Below, piece after piece: positions 47,722 to 57,591 of a stretch of 64,000 nt of DNA; position 1 is the first letter of the stretch, and every line of letters begins with the position of its first letter. Origin of the DNA: Mycoplasma_N cavipharyngis (lineage in GTDB: Bacteria; Bacillota_I; Bacilli_A; Mycoplasmatales; Mycoplasmoidaceae); assembly GCF_042984175.1 (NCBI RefSeq), contig NZ_CP155569.1, forward strand, positions 930,001 through 994,000. The letters are read 5' to 3'. Made by a program: the position numbers and the translations under genes. The notes under the pieces are model-generated. The model saw only the letters and a list, made by a program, of their open reading frames with translations. It was not told where the DNA came from and did not search any database.

Positions 47722-48249
47722 ATGGATCAAAAGTATTTAAAAGAAATTTATCACCAAATTGTTAATGTGGACAACTTTCCTATTAAAGGAATTAATTTTA
47801 AAGATATTACACCATTGTTTTTAAAGCCAGAATTAGTTAACAAAATTATTGATGAATTAGTTGTTTTTGCAATTGATATGAAAGCTGATGTTATTTTAGC
47901 ACCTGAATCACGTGGTTTTTTATTTGGTCTACCAACTGCACTAAAGGCCAATTTACCTTTTGTTTTAGCAAGAAAACCAGAAAAATTACCACGAGAAACT
48001 GTTAGTGAACCTTGTGTTTTAGAATATGCTAAAACTGCTTTTCATGTTCATCAAGACGCAATTCTACCTAATCAAAGAGTTTTGATTATTGATGATTTAT
48101 TAGCAACTGGTGGAACTACTAATTGTTTAGCAAAACTAATTAAAAAACTTGGTGGGATTTTAATTGGTAGTGCTTTTTGTGTTGAAATTAAAGCACTAAA
48201 TGGTCGAGCCAATGCTTCTACACCAGTGTTTGCAGTTGTTAGTTACTAA
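47722..48249 (+). CDS. apt: Adenine phosphoribosyltransferase
   Basis: 175 residues. NFPIKGINFKDITPLF, the loop APESRGFLFG, the flexible KPEKLPRETVSE and the PRPP-binding VLIIDDLLATGGTT make a textbook Apt. It makes AMP from adenine and PRPP. Alone with its promoter; converges with the SGNH lipoprotein gene. Confidence 0.95.
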   Translation: MDQKYLKEIYHQIVNVDNFPIKGINFKDITPLFLKPELVNKIIDELVVFAIDMKADVILAPESRGFLFGLPTALKANLPFVLARKPEKLPRETVSEPCVLEYAKTAFHVHQDAILPNQRVLIIDDLLATGGTTNCLAKLIKKLGGILIGSAFCVEIKALNGRANASTPVFAVVSY

Positions 48250-48293
48250 AAACAGCCAGCATAAAATCACAAATTAATTCTAAAATTCTTTTA

Positions 48294-50375
48294 TTATTTT
48301 TTTGCTGTTGAATCAGTTGCATTAGCTTGATTGCGATCAACTAGTGTTACATTAAGAAGTGTAGCAAGAATTTTGACATTATCAAAAGATCAGTTTTCAA
48401 CAAGATAATTAAATTCATTTTTTTGATAACCCAAATCATCTAAACCATTATTATTTTTAATTTGATTGTTAGCAGGAGATGGTCTAACTGTTTTTAAATT
48501 ACTGTCAAATAAAATTGCAGCAAAATCTTTAATTCAAGTTTTTAACTTAGTATCAAAATCTTGATTGTTATTTAAAACTTGAGTTGGTTTAGAATTATTT
48601 AATTCTTTAATTGCATCAAATAATTTTTGATATGTTTCATTAGTTCAATTATTAACATTTGATAATAAAAATCTTAATAAGTTTTCAAAAAAACTAACAA
48701 GATCTTTTTTGATGTTTTTTAATAAATAATTATTAAAAAATTGATTTGGTTCAAAAAATTCAAGAAATTTTTGAGCAACTTGATTATGAATCTGATTAGA
48801 TTGATTATCTTTTGTTGAAGTTGTAGTTGAAGTTGATGAATTAGAATTATTTTTTAAATCTTGAAAGTAATTGTTATTAACTAAATCTTGACCTGCTTGA
48901 ATTAGATTAATCATGGAACTATTATTAATCTGATCAGCAACAATAAAATTAAAATTATTGACTAAATCAGATTGACTTAGTTTTTTTGTGCCCACTTGAT
49001 CTAAGTTTGTTGTTAAATTAAAAACTAAATTATCAGTAAATTTAGGATTATTTGCTAATCAACTAACTAGTTTTTGATAATTATTATTTGCACTAATAAA
49101 TGTATTAAATGAATCGTTTGCCATCACACCTAATCATTTAGATAAATATAGTTGATAAAAACTAATTCCTGATGATTTAAGTAAAGCTAAAAATGATTTA
49201 CCAGTTTGATTTTGGGATAAAATCTTATTTAAACTGGCATCATTTTCTAAAGTTGATTTTCTAAATACAGTTTCATTACCCTTTGTTCCAGCAATTTCAT
49301 GTACTAAATTTTGATCTGATAAATTAAGTTTAAAAAGTTGTTTGTGTTGATGAGCATCAGTTTTTAAATATTGAAGATCTCATAAAGGGTTTAATTTGTG
49401 TCATTCACTAACTGTTGCTTCAGGTGTGTTTTTTGGTGTTAAACTTAATTTTAAAAAGATGTCTTGAGCAATTTTTTTATGACCAATCATTGTTGGGTGA
49501 ATGTCAAACAAATTATGAGCATATTCTCTAGCATGATTGTTTCAATTAGCTTGATCATATACATGAACTCAATTAACATTATTGGTTTTTGCTATTTGAC
49601 CAATTGTATTAACATTTAATTGGTTTAAAAGATCATCTAATGAGAACTTAAATAAACCATGACTAAATGCTTGTTCAATGGTTTCACTAATTCTTAATAA
49701 TGGTTTAGGATAATCAGTTAAAACAATTTCAGCATTAGGATTAATGGCTTTAATGCGATTAATTAATTTTTGATAATTAGTAGCAATGTTAAGAAAAAAA
49801 CTTATACTACTTTCTGGAGTAATAAAATTTAGGAATTGATTTGATGATAATACTGATAATAAAGCATTGCCACCTAATGAAATGGTAATTAAATTAGCGT
49901 TTTTAATTTTATTAATTACTTGATCAAAATCTGAAGCAGCAAAATTTTTAAAATAGTTTTCTAGACGATTTTTATATGGATTGTGCTCTAATTGATTATT
50001 TTGTTTGACTTGTTGAAAATATTGAATTCTTTGACTAACTTGATAATCTGAATTAGGTTGACCTAAAAAGTATAATCAATCAGTAATTTGTGATCCTGAA
50101 ACTGCTAAATTAGTAAAATCATTTAAAACTAATGAATCATTACTATTAATATAATGGGCTAAAAATGCTGGATAACTTCATCCATTAACATTTTTTAAAT
50201 TATTATATTCACCACTAGCATCAATTCCACCTAAATCAGCATTATAGCCAGCAGCAATTGAATCACCAATTGCAACATAATTAACTGCTTGTTGTCTGTT
50301 AGTTGATTTTGTTGGTAATCGTGAACATGCTGAGAGCACAATTGATCCAGTCAAACCAATTGTTGCAACAAACAT
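48294..50375 (-). CDS. SGNH/GDSL-hydrolase lipoprotein
   Basis: 693 residues from ATG 50375. The lipobox is VLSACS. The SGNH domain follows: block I YVAIGDSIAAGYN, block III ISLGGN, and block V FDIHPTMIGHKK with the Asp-x-x-His pair, so an active esterase/lipase is likely. The C-terminal half is Asn/Ser-rich, without recognised motifs. From ATG 50375 the signal has no positive charge; an in-frame extension with KNFKFKKHL lies upstream, preceded by AAGGAAA, and would need an ATA or TTA start (up to 50405). It is a paralog of the gene at 51.8-54.0 kb and outwardly exposed by inference. Confidence 0.85.
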
Positions 50376-50465
50376 TAAGTGTTTTTTAAATTTAAAGTTT
50401 TTTATAGTTAATAATTTCCTTACTTTAAAACTGAGTTTTATTATAAAGATTAAATTAATTAATCA

Positions 50466-51713
50466 CTAGTTAATTTTAAAGATAATCTTGTTAATAAAAA
50501 TTAATCGTTTTTTTATTTGCCCTTTAGATAACACTTCATTATCACTTAGTTGATTAAACCAGTGAGCATAAATCCAGCGATCAAGTGATGCAGTGGCTCA
50601 TAACTTGTATGAGCCATAGGCGGGAGTATTTGTTCCCTCCAGTTTCAAGCTGTTAATGTTAGCATTTGTATCAATACTATCAGAAACATCAGCCACTTGA
50701 TAAGCAAAATCACGGTTAATGCCCCCTAAATAAGTGTGGCTGAAAAAGGGTGTTTTATCTCCTCCAGTAACCAATCCCGCTAAATTCGCTCCAACTCAAA
50801 TTCGGCGAAAATAAGGGTTGAAGGTGGTATTGTCTGAAGAAGATCCAATTTGGTTGTTTCATGGAAAGATGGGTTTGCCCATCACATTTGTTGGGTTGTT
50901 TTTGATCATAATTTGCTTGGAGGGGGAGCTGGCTCCCCCTACCAGACCACCCCCACTTCCACTTCCCCCACCAAACCCATACTGAATCATCCCTGTGGGA
51001 CCTTCCCGATCGTTTTCACCAACCGTCAACTTCGGTCACAAATACCAGCTGTCAGTTTGTTTTTGCTGTGGTCAAAAATCAAGCAACTGGTTGTTAGCAA
51101 AACTAATTTTAGGTAAAGTTTGATTGACATCTGCTAGACCAATTCGTTGGATTTTGTCGTTGGCAAGACCTGTACTACCAAGACTAAACCCATCTGACTT
51201 CTCATTCACCCCTTTCGTACTATAATACTTATTCCAATTCTCAGGATTTGGTCCAGGTCCGTGCATAGCATCATAAAACATGTTGTTTGCCACCTTCATT
51301 AATGATAAATGATAAAACCAGAACTGCAAGTAAGGTAGAGGTTTAATCCCTAATGGAGGAACATATTTGAGTTTGTTACTACTAAAATTAATATTAGTAA
51401 ATAAGTTGGGAGAAACGGGGAATACCTCAATTTGATTATGACTAAAGTCAATATTATTAATGTCTTTAGTGATCATTAAGCGGGTGGAACCAAAGTTGAG
51501 GCCTTTGGAACGGTTAGCATTATTACTTCCTTGGATTAATCCATCTGAGTCTGTAATAATGCCACTTGATGAGTCAAACATCATGTTATCATTCGTGTTG
51601 TTGGCATTCATATTTGTGCTTGGATTCACCTGATTAACATACACTCCTCCTTCCTTATTATTAAAATAAAAGTTGTCAGATGAGATGGCAGCAAGGAAGG
51701 AGGGGTAGTACAA
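50466..51713 (-). pseudogene. GC-rich headless leucine-rich-repeat fragment (possible silent cassette)
   Basis: A 415-codon open frame that begins just after a terminator, with only TTG at the edge and no proper start, no signal peptide and no ribosome-binding site. Base composition is far above the neighbours (about 45-57% G+C in sampled lines against ~25%). It has leucine-rich-repeat-like units: INNIDFSHNQIEVFP, NINFSSNKLKYVPP and LPKISFANNQLLDFWP. Further on there is a Gly-rich linker GFGGGSGSGGGLVGG and a region ending in LDRWIYAHWFNQLSDNEV. The last ~18 codons are AT-rich and run off to a TAG. I do not recognise its family. Confidence 0.65.
51643..51706. repeat. Inverted repeat at the 5' edge of the GC-rich fragment
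   Basis: ACTCCTCCTTCCTT (51643-51656) is complementary to AAGGAAGGAGGGGT (51693-51706) with one mismatch, 36 bp apart. It lies within the headless frame next to its boundary with AT-rich DNA. Two smaller perfect inverted repeats lie inside the island: GGCTCATA/TATGAGCC (50595-50615) and AGGGGGAGC/GCTCCCCCT (50921-50940). Confidence 0.8.
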
Positions 51714-51717
51714 TAAT

Positions 51718-51753
51718 TAAAAAAATCACTGTTATTCTTACAAACAGTGATTT
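51718..51753 (-). terminator. Terminator of the frame-shifted SGNH lipoprotein gene
   Basis: AAATCACTGTT and AACAGTGATTT form a perfect stem with a loop of about 9 nt, and on the minus strand a run of seven T follows. It lies 30 bp after the stop at 51783 and directly before the headless GC-rich frame. Confidence 0.85.
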
Positions 51754-51782
51754 GATTAAATATTAAAATTATTAAATTAATT

Positions 51783-53705
51783 TTAATAATTATTAGAACT
51801 GATATTTGTTTTTAGAGATTCAAAAGTTTTTTGAACAAAGTTTTTCAGAAAACCATCTGCAGTTTGATTTCCATTTCAATTAAAATCATGGACAAAAATT
51901 GCTTCAACTACTTGGGCGATAAATGTTTTAACATCATTTAAAAATACATTAGAAGTATTAATTTGATTAAAATTCAATTGTGCTAATTCTGGAATATTAA
52001 AATTATTTATTTCATTAATTTGTTTTAGAGCATCAATTAATTTTCTGAAAAAATATCCAGGATTTTCAACAATTAACTCAGATAAATATTGATTCAATTC
52101 TTGATCCTTTTTAAAGAAATCAATAAATCTAGTCACTTGATCTTTACTTCAAGTAGTTTGAATTGATAAATTATGTAATGCATTGGCAAGATTAGTTAGT
52201 GTAATTGGACTAATATTATCAACATTAAAAAAGATTAATTTATTAGTAACATTAGTTGCTGTTTGATATTTCTGATTTATTCGATTTTCTTCATCGATTA
52301 GATCTAAATTATCTTCTAAGTTGTTATAAAGATCAGTTAAAAACCCAGGATTATTATTCAATCATGTTAAAAAATGAGAATAATTATCGTTTTCTTGAAG
52401 AAAATTATTAAATTTAGTTTGATCTTTTAACCCTAATCATTCTTGAAGAAGTAATTGGTATAAATTAATCCCACCTTTTTGAGCAAACTCAATAAAAGAA
52501 TGAGATTTATTAGCGCTTTTTCAAATTGTATTTAAATCTCTATCGTTTGAAATTTGTTCCTCTTCAATTTTTTTAGAAACGCTATTACTATCAGTCAAAA
52601 TTGTTCTAATTAAATCTTCATTAGAAAGATCAACATCAAAAATTTTTCTAAATTGATTATTATCTTCTAATAAATATTTTTGATTTCAATTATGATTTAA
52701 TTCAATTCATTGATCTATCCTATTTTGAGAATCAGTAGTTTGATTTAAACTTAATTTTAAGAAAATATCTTCAGCAATTCTTTTTTGACCATATTCAGTT
52801 GGATGAATATCAAATGGATTATGAGCAAATTTTTGACGATTTTGATTTCAACTAATAGAATCATCAACATGAATGAAATTAACTTGAGTTTTATTAGCCA
52901 CATTTTTAATTGCTTTTAAATTTAGATCATCTAGAATGGATTGACTAATATTATTTAAATGAGAAAAAGATTCTGATGATATAGTTTTGCCAAATTCGCC
53001 TAGAGATTGATTAAATTTTTCAAGAACTTTTTGATTTATAACTTGATGAATTCTTAATAGTGGCATTGGATAATCAGTAATCACAATTTCTGCATTAGAA
53101 TTAATTTTTTTGATTACACTAATTAAACTTTCATACTTATCTCTAATTGATGATATTCTGTTTGTAAATTCGGTTAAAAAACTTGTAGAAATCGACAAAT
53201 AACCAAGCGGACTATTAAGTGAAGGGTCTAAAATTGAATTCAATAAATCATTTGTGAGAGAAAATCAATCATTAGCGCCTAATGATATGCTAATTAAATT
53301 TGCGCCTTTAATTTTAGTAATTAATTTTGAAAAATTACTTGAATCAAAAGTACCAAAATAATTTGTAATCCGATCTTTATAAGGATTTTCACTAATCTTA
53401 TTTTGATTTAAGACTGATTTAAAATAACTTAAACGAGCATTTTCTTCATAATCACTTGGTTTATGATTTAAAAAATATAGTCAATCATTAATTTGTGATC
53501 CTGAAATTGCTAAATTATCAAACTCTTCTAAAGCAAGAGAAGGTGTATTTAAAATATAATTAGCTAAAAAAGCAGGATAACTTCAACCACTAACTTTTTG
53601 ATTAGATTTATTAAAACTACCACTTGCTTCAATGCCACCTAAATCAGCATTATAACCAGCAGCAACTGAATCACCAATTGCAACATATTTTATTTGTTTT
53701 TTAAT
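51783..53705 (-). CDS. SGNH/GDSL-hydrolase lipoprotein, body (out of frame with its signal peptide)
   Basis: 640 residues of open frame without a start codon. It begins with KYVAIGDSVAAGYNADLGG, the SGNH block I also seen in the neighbouring paralog, and carries the later block around IDEYGQKRIAEDIF-like sequence near residue 300; the final SGNH His has the form DIHPTEYGQK. The frame is offset by -1 from the upstream signal-peptide frame, which ends at a TAA two codons past a slippery A AAA AAC heptamer. If ribosomes slip there by -1, or if the run had one more A, the two parts fuse to one lipoprotein like the paralog at 48.3-50.4 kb. Confidence 0.75.
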
Positions 53706-53998
53706 CTAAATTCTTTAGAAGTAGGATCATTATTATTATCTGATTCTAATTGATCATTTAATGATGATGGTGGTGATTGATCTTGTGAATCATTTGAACC
53801 ATTATTAGAATTTTCAGAAGATCGATTTGAACCATTTGAAACAGGATCATCATTCTGAGATGAAGGGTCAGTAGATGGTTTAAAAGATGGGTCAATATTT
53901 GATTTTGTAGCTGTTGAACAAGCTGATAATAATAAAGTTGTTGTAACAACAAAAATAAAACCAAATCCAAAATATTTTTTTAATTTTCGTTTCAACAT
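53690..53998 (-). CDS. N-terminal lipoprotein leader of the SGNH paralog, ended by a frameshift
   Basis: 102 residues ending in KEFRLKNK. It has a complete lipoprotein signal: MLKRKLKKYFGFGF, a hydrophobic core and the lipobox TLLLSACS, then a Ser/Asn/Asp-rich linker (about 30-95). It stops at TAA 53690-53692 only because the frame is shifted in an A6 tract at 53697-53702; the SGNH body continues in the -1 frame. ATG 53998 is used; a TTG at 54028 is possible. A Shine-Dalgarno (AAGGAG) lies farther upstream and fits instead an eight-residue leader frame at 54015-54041. Confidence 0.7.
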   Translation of the reverse strand: MLKRKLKKYFGFGFIFVVTTTLLLSACSTATKSNIDPSFKPSTDPSSQNDDPVSNGSNRSSENSNNGSNDSQDQSPPSSLNDQLESDNNNDPTSKEFRLKNK

Positions 53999-54231
53999 TT
54001 GATCTTGATAAAAATTAAAATGCCACAAGCAAAATTAGCATCTTAAAATTTACTCCTTATATTTTTAATTAGTTATTAGTTAATCCAAAATGGGATCATA
54101 TTTTATCACAATGATCAATTATTTATTTATTCTAAATTATTGATCATTAAAAAATTATTTTAGTTTAGTATTCACTAATAAATTTTTTTGGATTAATGAT
54201 TGAAAAAATTAAAATCCTAATTGTAGTTTTT

Positions 54232-55800
54232 TTAAATCAATGGAAAAACTAATTTCAAGCAAAAAATAAAAAATTTTTGACGTCAATTTTTTCACCGTTT
54301 AATTGTACTAAAATCAATTTTTTGTGATTTAGCAATCCGTTCATGAAATGCTTGAGAATGAATTGCAGCCATTTTTTTAGAATAAATTAATAATACTGTT
54401 TCATAATTTAAAAATAAAGAACGAAAGTCTCAATTATATGTTCCTGTATAAACTAATTTTTCATCAACAACAGTAATTTTTTCATGATTAAAACCATAAT
54501 ATTCATAAATTTCAATTCCTGATTCTAATAAGGTTTCATAATAAAAACGATTCATTGATAAAACAACTTTAGTGTGATCAGGTTCTCTTGGGAAAATTAA
54601 TTTAATTTTAATCCCTGAATCAGCAGCAATTTTTAAAGAATTAATAATACTTGAATTTGGGAAAAAATATGGTGTGGCAATTTCAATTTTACTTTTAGCT
54701 TGTAAAATAATTTGGTTTAAATTATTGACAAAAATTTTTTCATTAACATCAGGTCCTGATTCAGCAAATTGCATAATCATATTATTTTGATTATTAGTTG
54801 GACGATAAATTTGAAAGTATTTTTCTGGATGATTGATTAAAGTATTATTAGTTAGTAAATTACCACAATGAAAGTTTCAGTCATAAGCAAATAATAAGTT
54901 TAAACTATTAACAATTGGTCCTTCTAAATAATAACAATAATCATTTAAAGGAAATTTATCTTTAGAAATATTGAAATAACAATCAGAAATATTAGCACTA
55001 CCATAAATAGCATATTTATTATCAACAATTAAAACTTTTTTATGACAACGAAAATTAAGTAAGGAAAAAGTTTTTCAATAATGAAAGCCATTAAAATAAT
55101 AAATTTCAATTCCTGCATCTCTAATTGCTGCTAATTTTTTTTTGCTTCATTTGTTAAATGCACCAATATAATCAACAATAATTCTAACTTCAACACCTTG
55201 TTTAATTTTTGTTTTTAAAATATCAAAAATTGCATCTCAAACTAATCCAGGATGAATTTGATAGTATTCTAAGTGAATGAATTTTTCAGCCTGTTGAAGT
55301 GTTTTAATAATTTCTAATAATGATTGATGGGGTTTAGCAAGAAACTTGACATCATTATTTTGATATACTGGTCGATCACAAGCTTGATTTAAATACTCAA
55401 AAACTAGTGGCATTTTTTTATTGTTAGAATCTAACTTAATTTTTTCAAAATCACTAAAATCTTCATACTGATTAAATTGTTTTAAATCATGACGATATTC
55501 TGCTAAACTTCTGCGTCTAATTCCTGAAACACCAAAATAAACAAATAAAGTTTGGCCTAAAAAGGGAATCAAAATAATTCATAAGATTCATAATGATTTA
55601 AATGATTCATAACGTTTAGAACTAATAATATAATTAGCAAGAATGATCGAAACTAAATAGTTAAATAAAAATGCTCCAAGAATAATATAATTTTTAATCG
55701 GTTGTTGGTTTTTAACCCAAAAAGAAAAAAAGAGAATGTAGATTACTACTAAAAAAATTGAAGCAATAAATCTAATTCAGATTTTTTTTGTGCTAACCAT
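54232..55800 (-). CDS. cls: Cardiolipin synthase
   Basis: 522 residues with two N-terminal membrane helices, then IPFLGQTLFVYFG. Two PLD (HKD) motifs are present: CHKKVLIVDNKYAIYGSAN and NHEKITVVDEKLVYTGTYN, both with the His-x-Lys-x4-Asp pattern. The C-terminus ends in a basic stretch then LVFPLI, like the PLL end of Cls. It condenses two phosphatidylglycerols to cardiolipin in the membrane. The stop is taken at 54232 after reading two TGA Trp codons near the end. A long AT-rich gap separates it from the SGNH genes. Confidence 0.92.
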
Positions 55801-55997
55801 TATTAGAAATTAAAATCTTTCTTATAATATTTTCTACTTTCTTGCATAAGAGTAATTTAATATTAGACATTTTTAGATCATATTTTTTCATCAATTAAAC
55901 TAATTGAAAAAATGTTGCATCTAAATATTAAATTTAGACACAACATTTTATTAATTTTAATAATAAGTTATTTAGTGAAAAATAAACTAAATTTAAC

Positions 55998-56945
55998 CTA
56001 TTTAAAAGGTGCTAAAATTTTATCTTTTAAACTAAATTTAGGAAATAATTTACGTGGTAATTTAATTAACAATACAAATGAGATAATTAAAACAAAAATA
56101 TAACATGCAAAAATAATCATGTTACGACGGTTAGTTGCTTTTAGTTTGTTAGCTAAATATTGAGGATCTAAAATTTTATCAGGACCACCATATTCTGCTT
56201 CTAATTGCATAATTTGTGATTTTAGTCATAAACTTCTAATCACATGTAAAAATAGAAAAATAGTAGCAATAATTCCAATAATAATTAAATAAGTTCTTAA
56301 ACCAAAATTACCAGTATCAGTTTCAGAAAATTTAGTTACTAATTTTGCTGATTCAGCTAAAGTTTTCTGACCACCAACATATCAACTATTAATTGCAAAA
56401 ACAGCAATGAAAATTAAAATCACTGATAAAACTAAAGTAACATAAACAGCTGCTGCTAATCAAGCTAAAGAATTTTTTCCTGTTCTTAGTAAAACATAAG
56501 TTCTTTTAACATAATAAGTTGGTTCACTAGGAAATCCTGTTTCTTTAACTTTAGCATTTTCTTTAGCAAAACCTGAATAAATAATAATATTATTAATTCA
56601 AATTCAAATGATAACGCCATAAATAAAACCAAATGGTAATAAAATTGGCCAGTAACTAGAATTTAAATCTAATTGAATTTTTAAAACTCTTAAGTCAAAT
56701 GATGGATAAAAAATTGCTAGACATAAAAGAATAAAACAAGCAGTTGCTGCTAAACCAACAATATTAGCAATAAAACAAGAAAAAATGCGAACATGAAACG
56801 CTCGAACATAAAAAATTGGTCGAGTGTCTTTTCTTCTATTCGCTTGAATACTTGATGAAGGAATTTCTGAATGGTGATAAGACTGTTTTGTTGCAATACC
56901 ACTTTTTTCAGTTTGATCAGATCTTGGAATCGTTTGGTTAATCAT
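55998..56945 (-). CDS. Membrane protein of unknown function, four helices
   Basis: 315 residues. The first ~55 are hydrophilic (Ser/His/Arg-rich); then come two membrane helices (about 55-85 and 95-118), a loop with NNIIIYSGFAKENAKVKETG, two more (about 150-185 and 205-235) and a final one near 285-305. No enzymatic motif is visible. ATG 56945 follows the DJ-1 family gene by 4 bp, so the two are co-transcribed. It is not a recognised transporter family. Confidence 0.75.
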
Positions 56946-56949
56946 ATTT

Positions 56950-57591
56950 TTAAGCAAAAATTTTTAATTTCTTTTTATTTTGTTTTCAAGGATAGTTAAT
57001 TTTTTCAGCAACACTATTAGCAGTATCTTCACCAACTAATTTTTCAACTACAGTAAATGCTAATTCAAAAGAATTACCTGAAGCTTGTGCAGTAATTAAA
57101 TTGTTTTCAATATGCACTGGAACATCTAATCATGAATCTTCAAAACCACGTAGTAAATTTTTATCATTATAAGCAGTAAATTTTGTTTTACGAAACTTAA
57201 GATCTTCAATCACTGTATAAAAAACAATTGGTGCTGCACAAATTGCAATTAATCATTTATCTTTTGTTGCAGCAAATTTTTTAATTGCCTCATGTAATTT
57301 TGATTCACCAATGTTTTTTTGGGTTGCTGGTGGAATTAAAAAGCGATCATATCCAGGTCCACCAGGTAAAAAAATGGCATCATACTGATTAAAATTAACC
57401 GTGTTTAAATTGAAGTTAGTGTTAACTTTAACACCAGAATAAGCAAGGGTAAATCCATTACGAACTTCACAAACAATAATATCAACAACAATGCCAGAAC
57501 GTTTTCAAATATCAACAGGAATGAATAATTCCATATCTTCTATTTGATTTACTGTCATTACAGCAATTCTAACTGCATTTTTTTTTGCCAT
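56950..57591 (-). CDS. DJ-1/PfpI family protein
   Basis: 213 residues. FLPGGPGYDRF, the nucleophile elbow LIAICAAPIVFY with its Cys, and the later LITAQASGNSFELAF match the DJ-1/ThiJ/PfpI superfamily (class I glutamine-amidotransferase-like fold). Members act as deglycases, chaperones or proteases; no partner domain is seen. It is directly upstream of the four-helix membrane protein gene. The 3' end has a Trp-Lys-rich tail. Confidence 0.87.

Noticed and set aside
50850..51116. Plus-strand frame in the GC-rich island
   Set aside because: It is the reverse reading of the longer minus-strand frame, which has coherent LRR units and stays open over the whole island.
50466..51713. Identification as a P1/MgPa-type adhesin repeat
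   Set aside because: Composition, missing start and location fit an archive fragment, but I see no residue-level match to the adhesins I know, so the name is not used.
55912..56103. Plus-strand frame of 63 codons
   Set aside because: Mostly antisense to the four-helix membrane protein gene, no ribosome-binding site.
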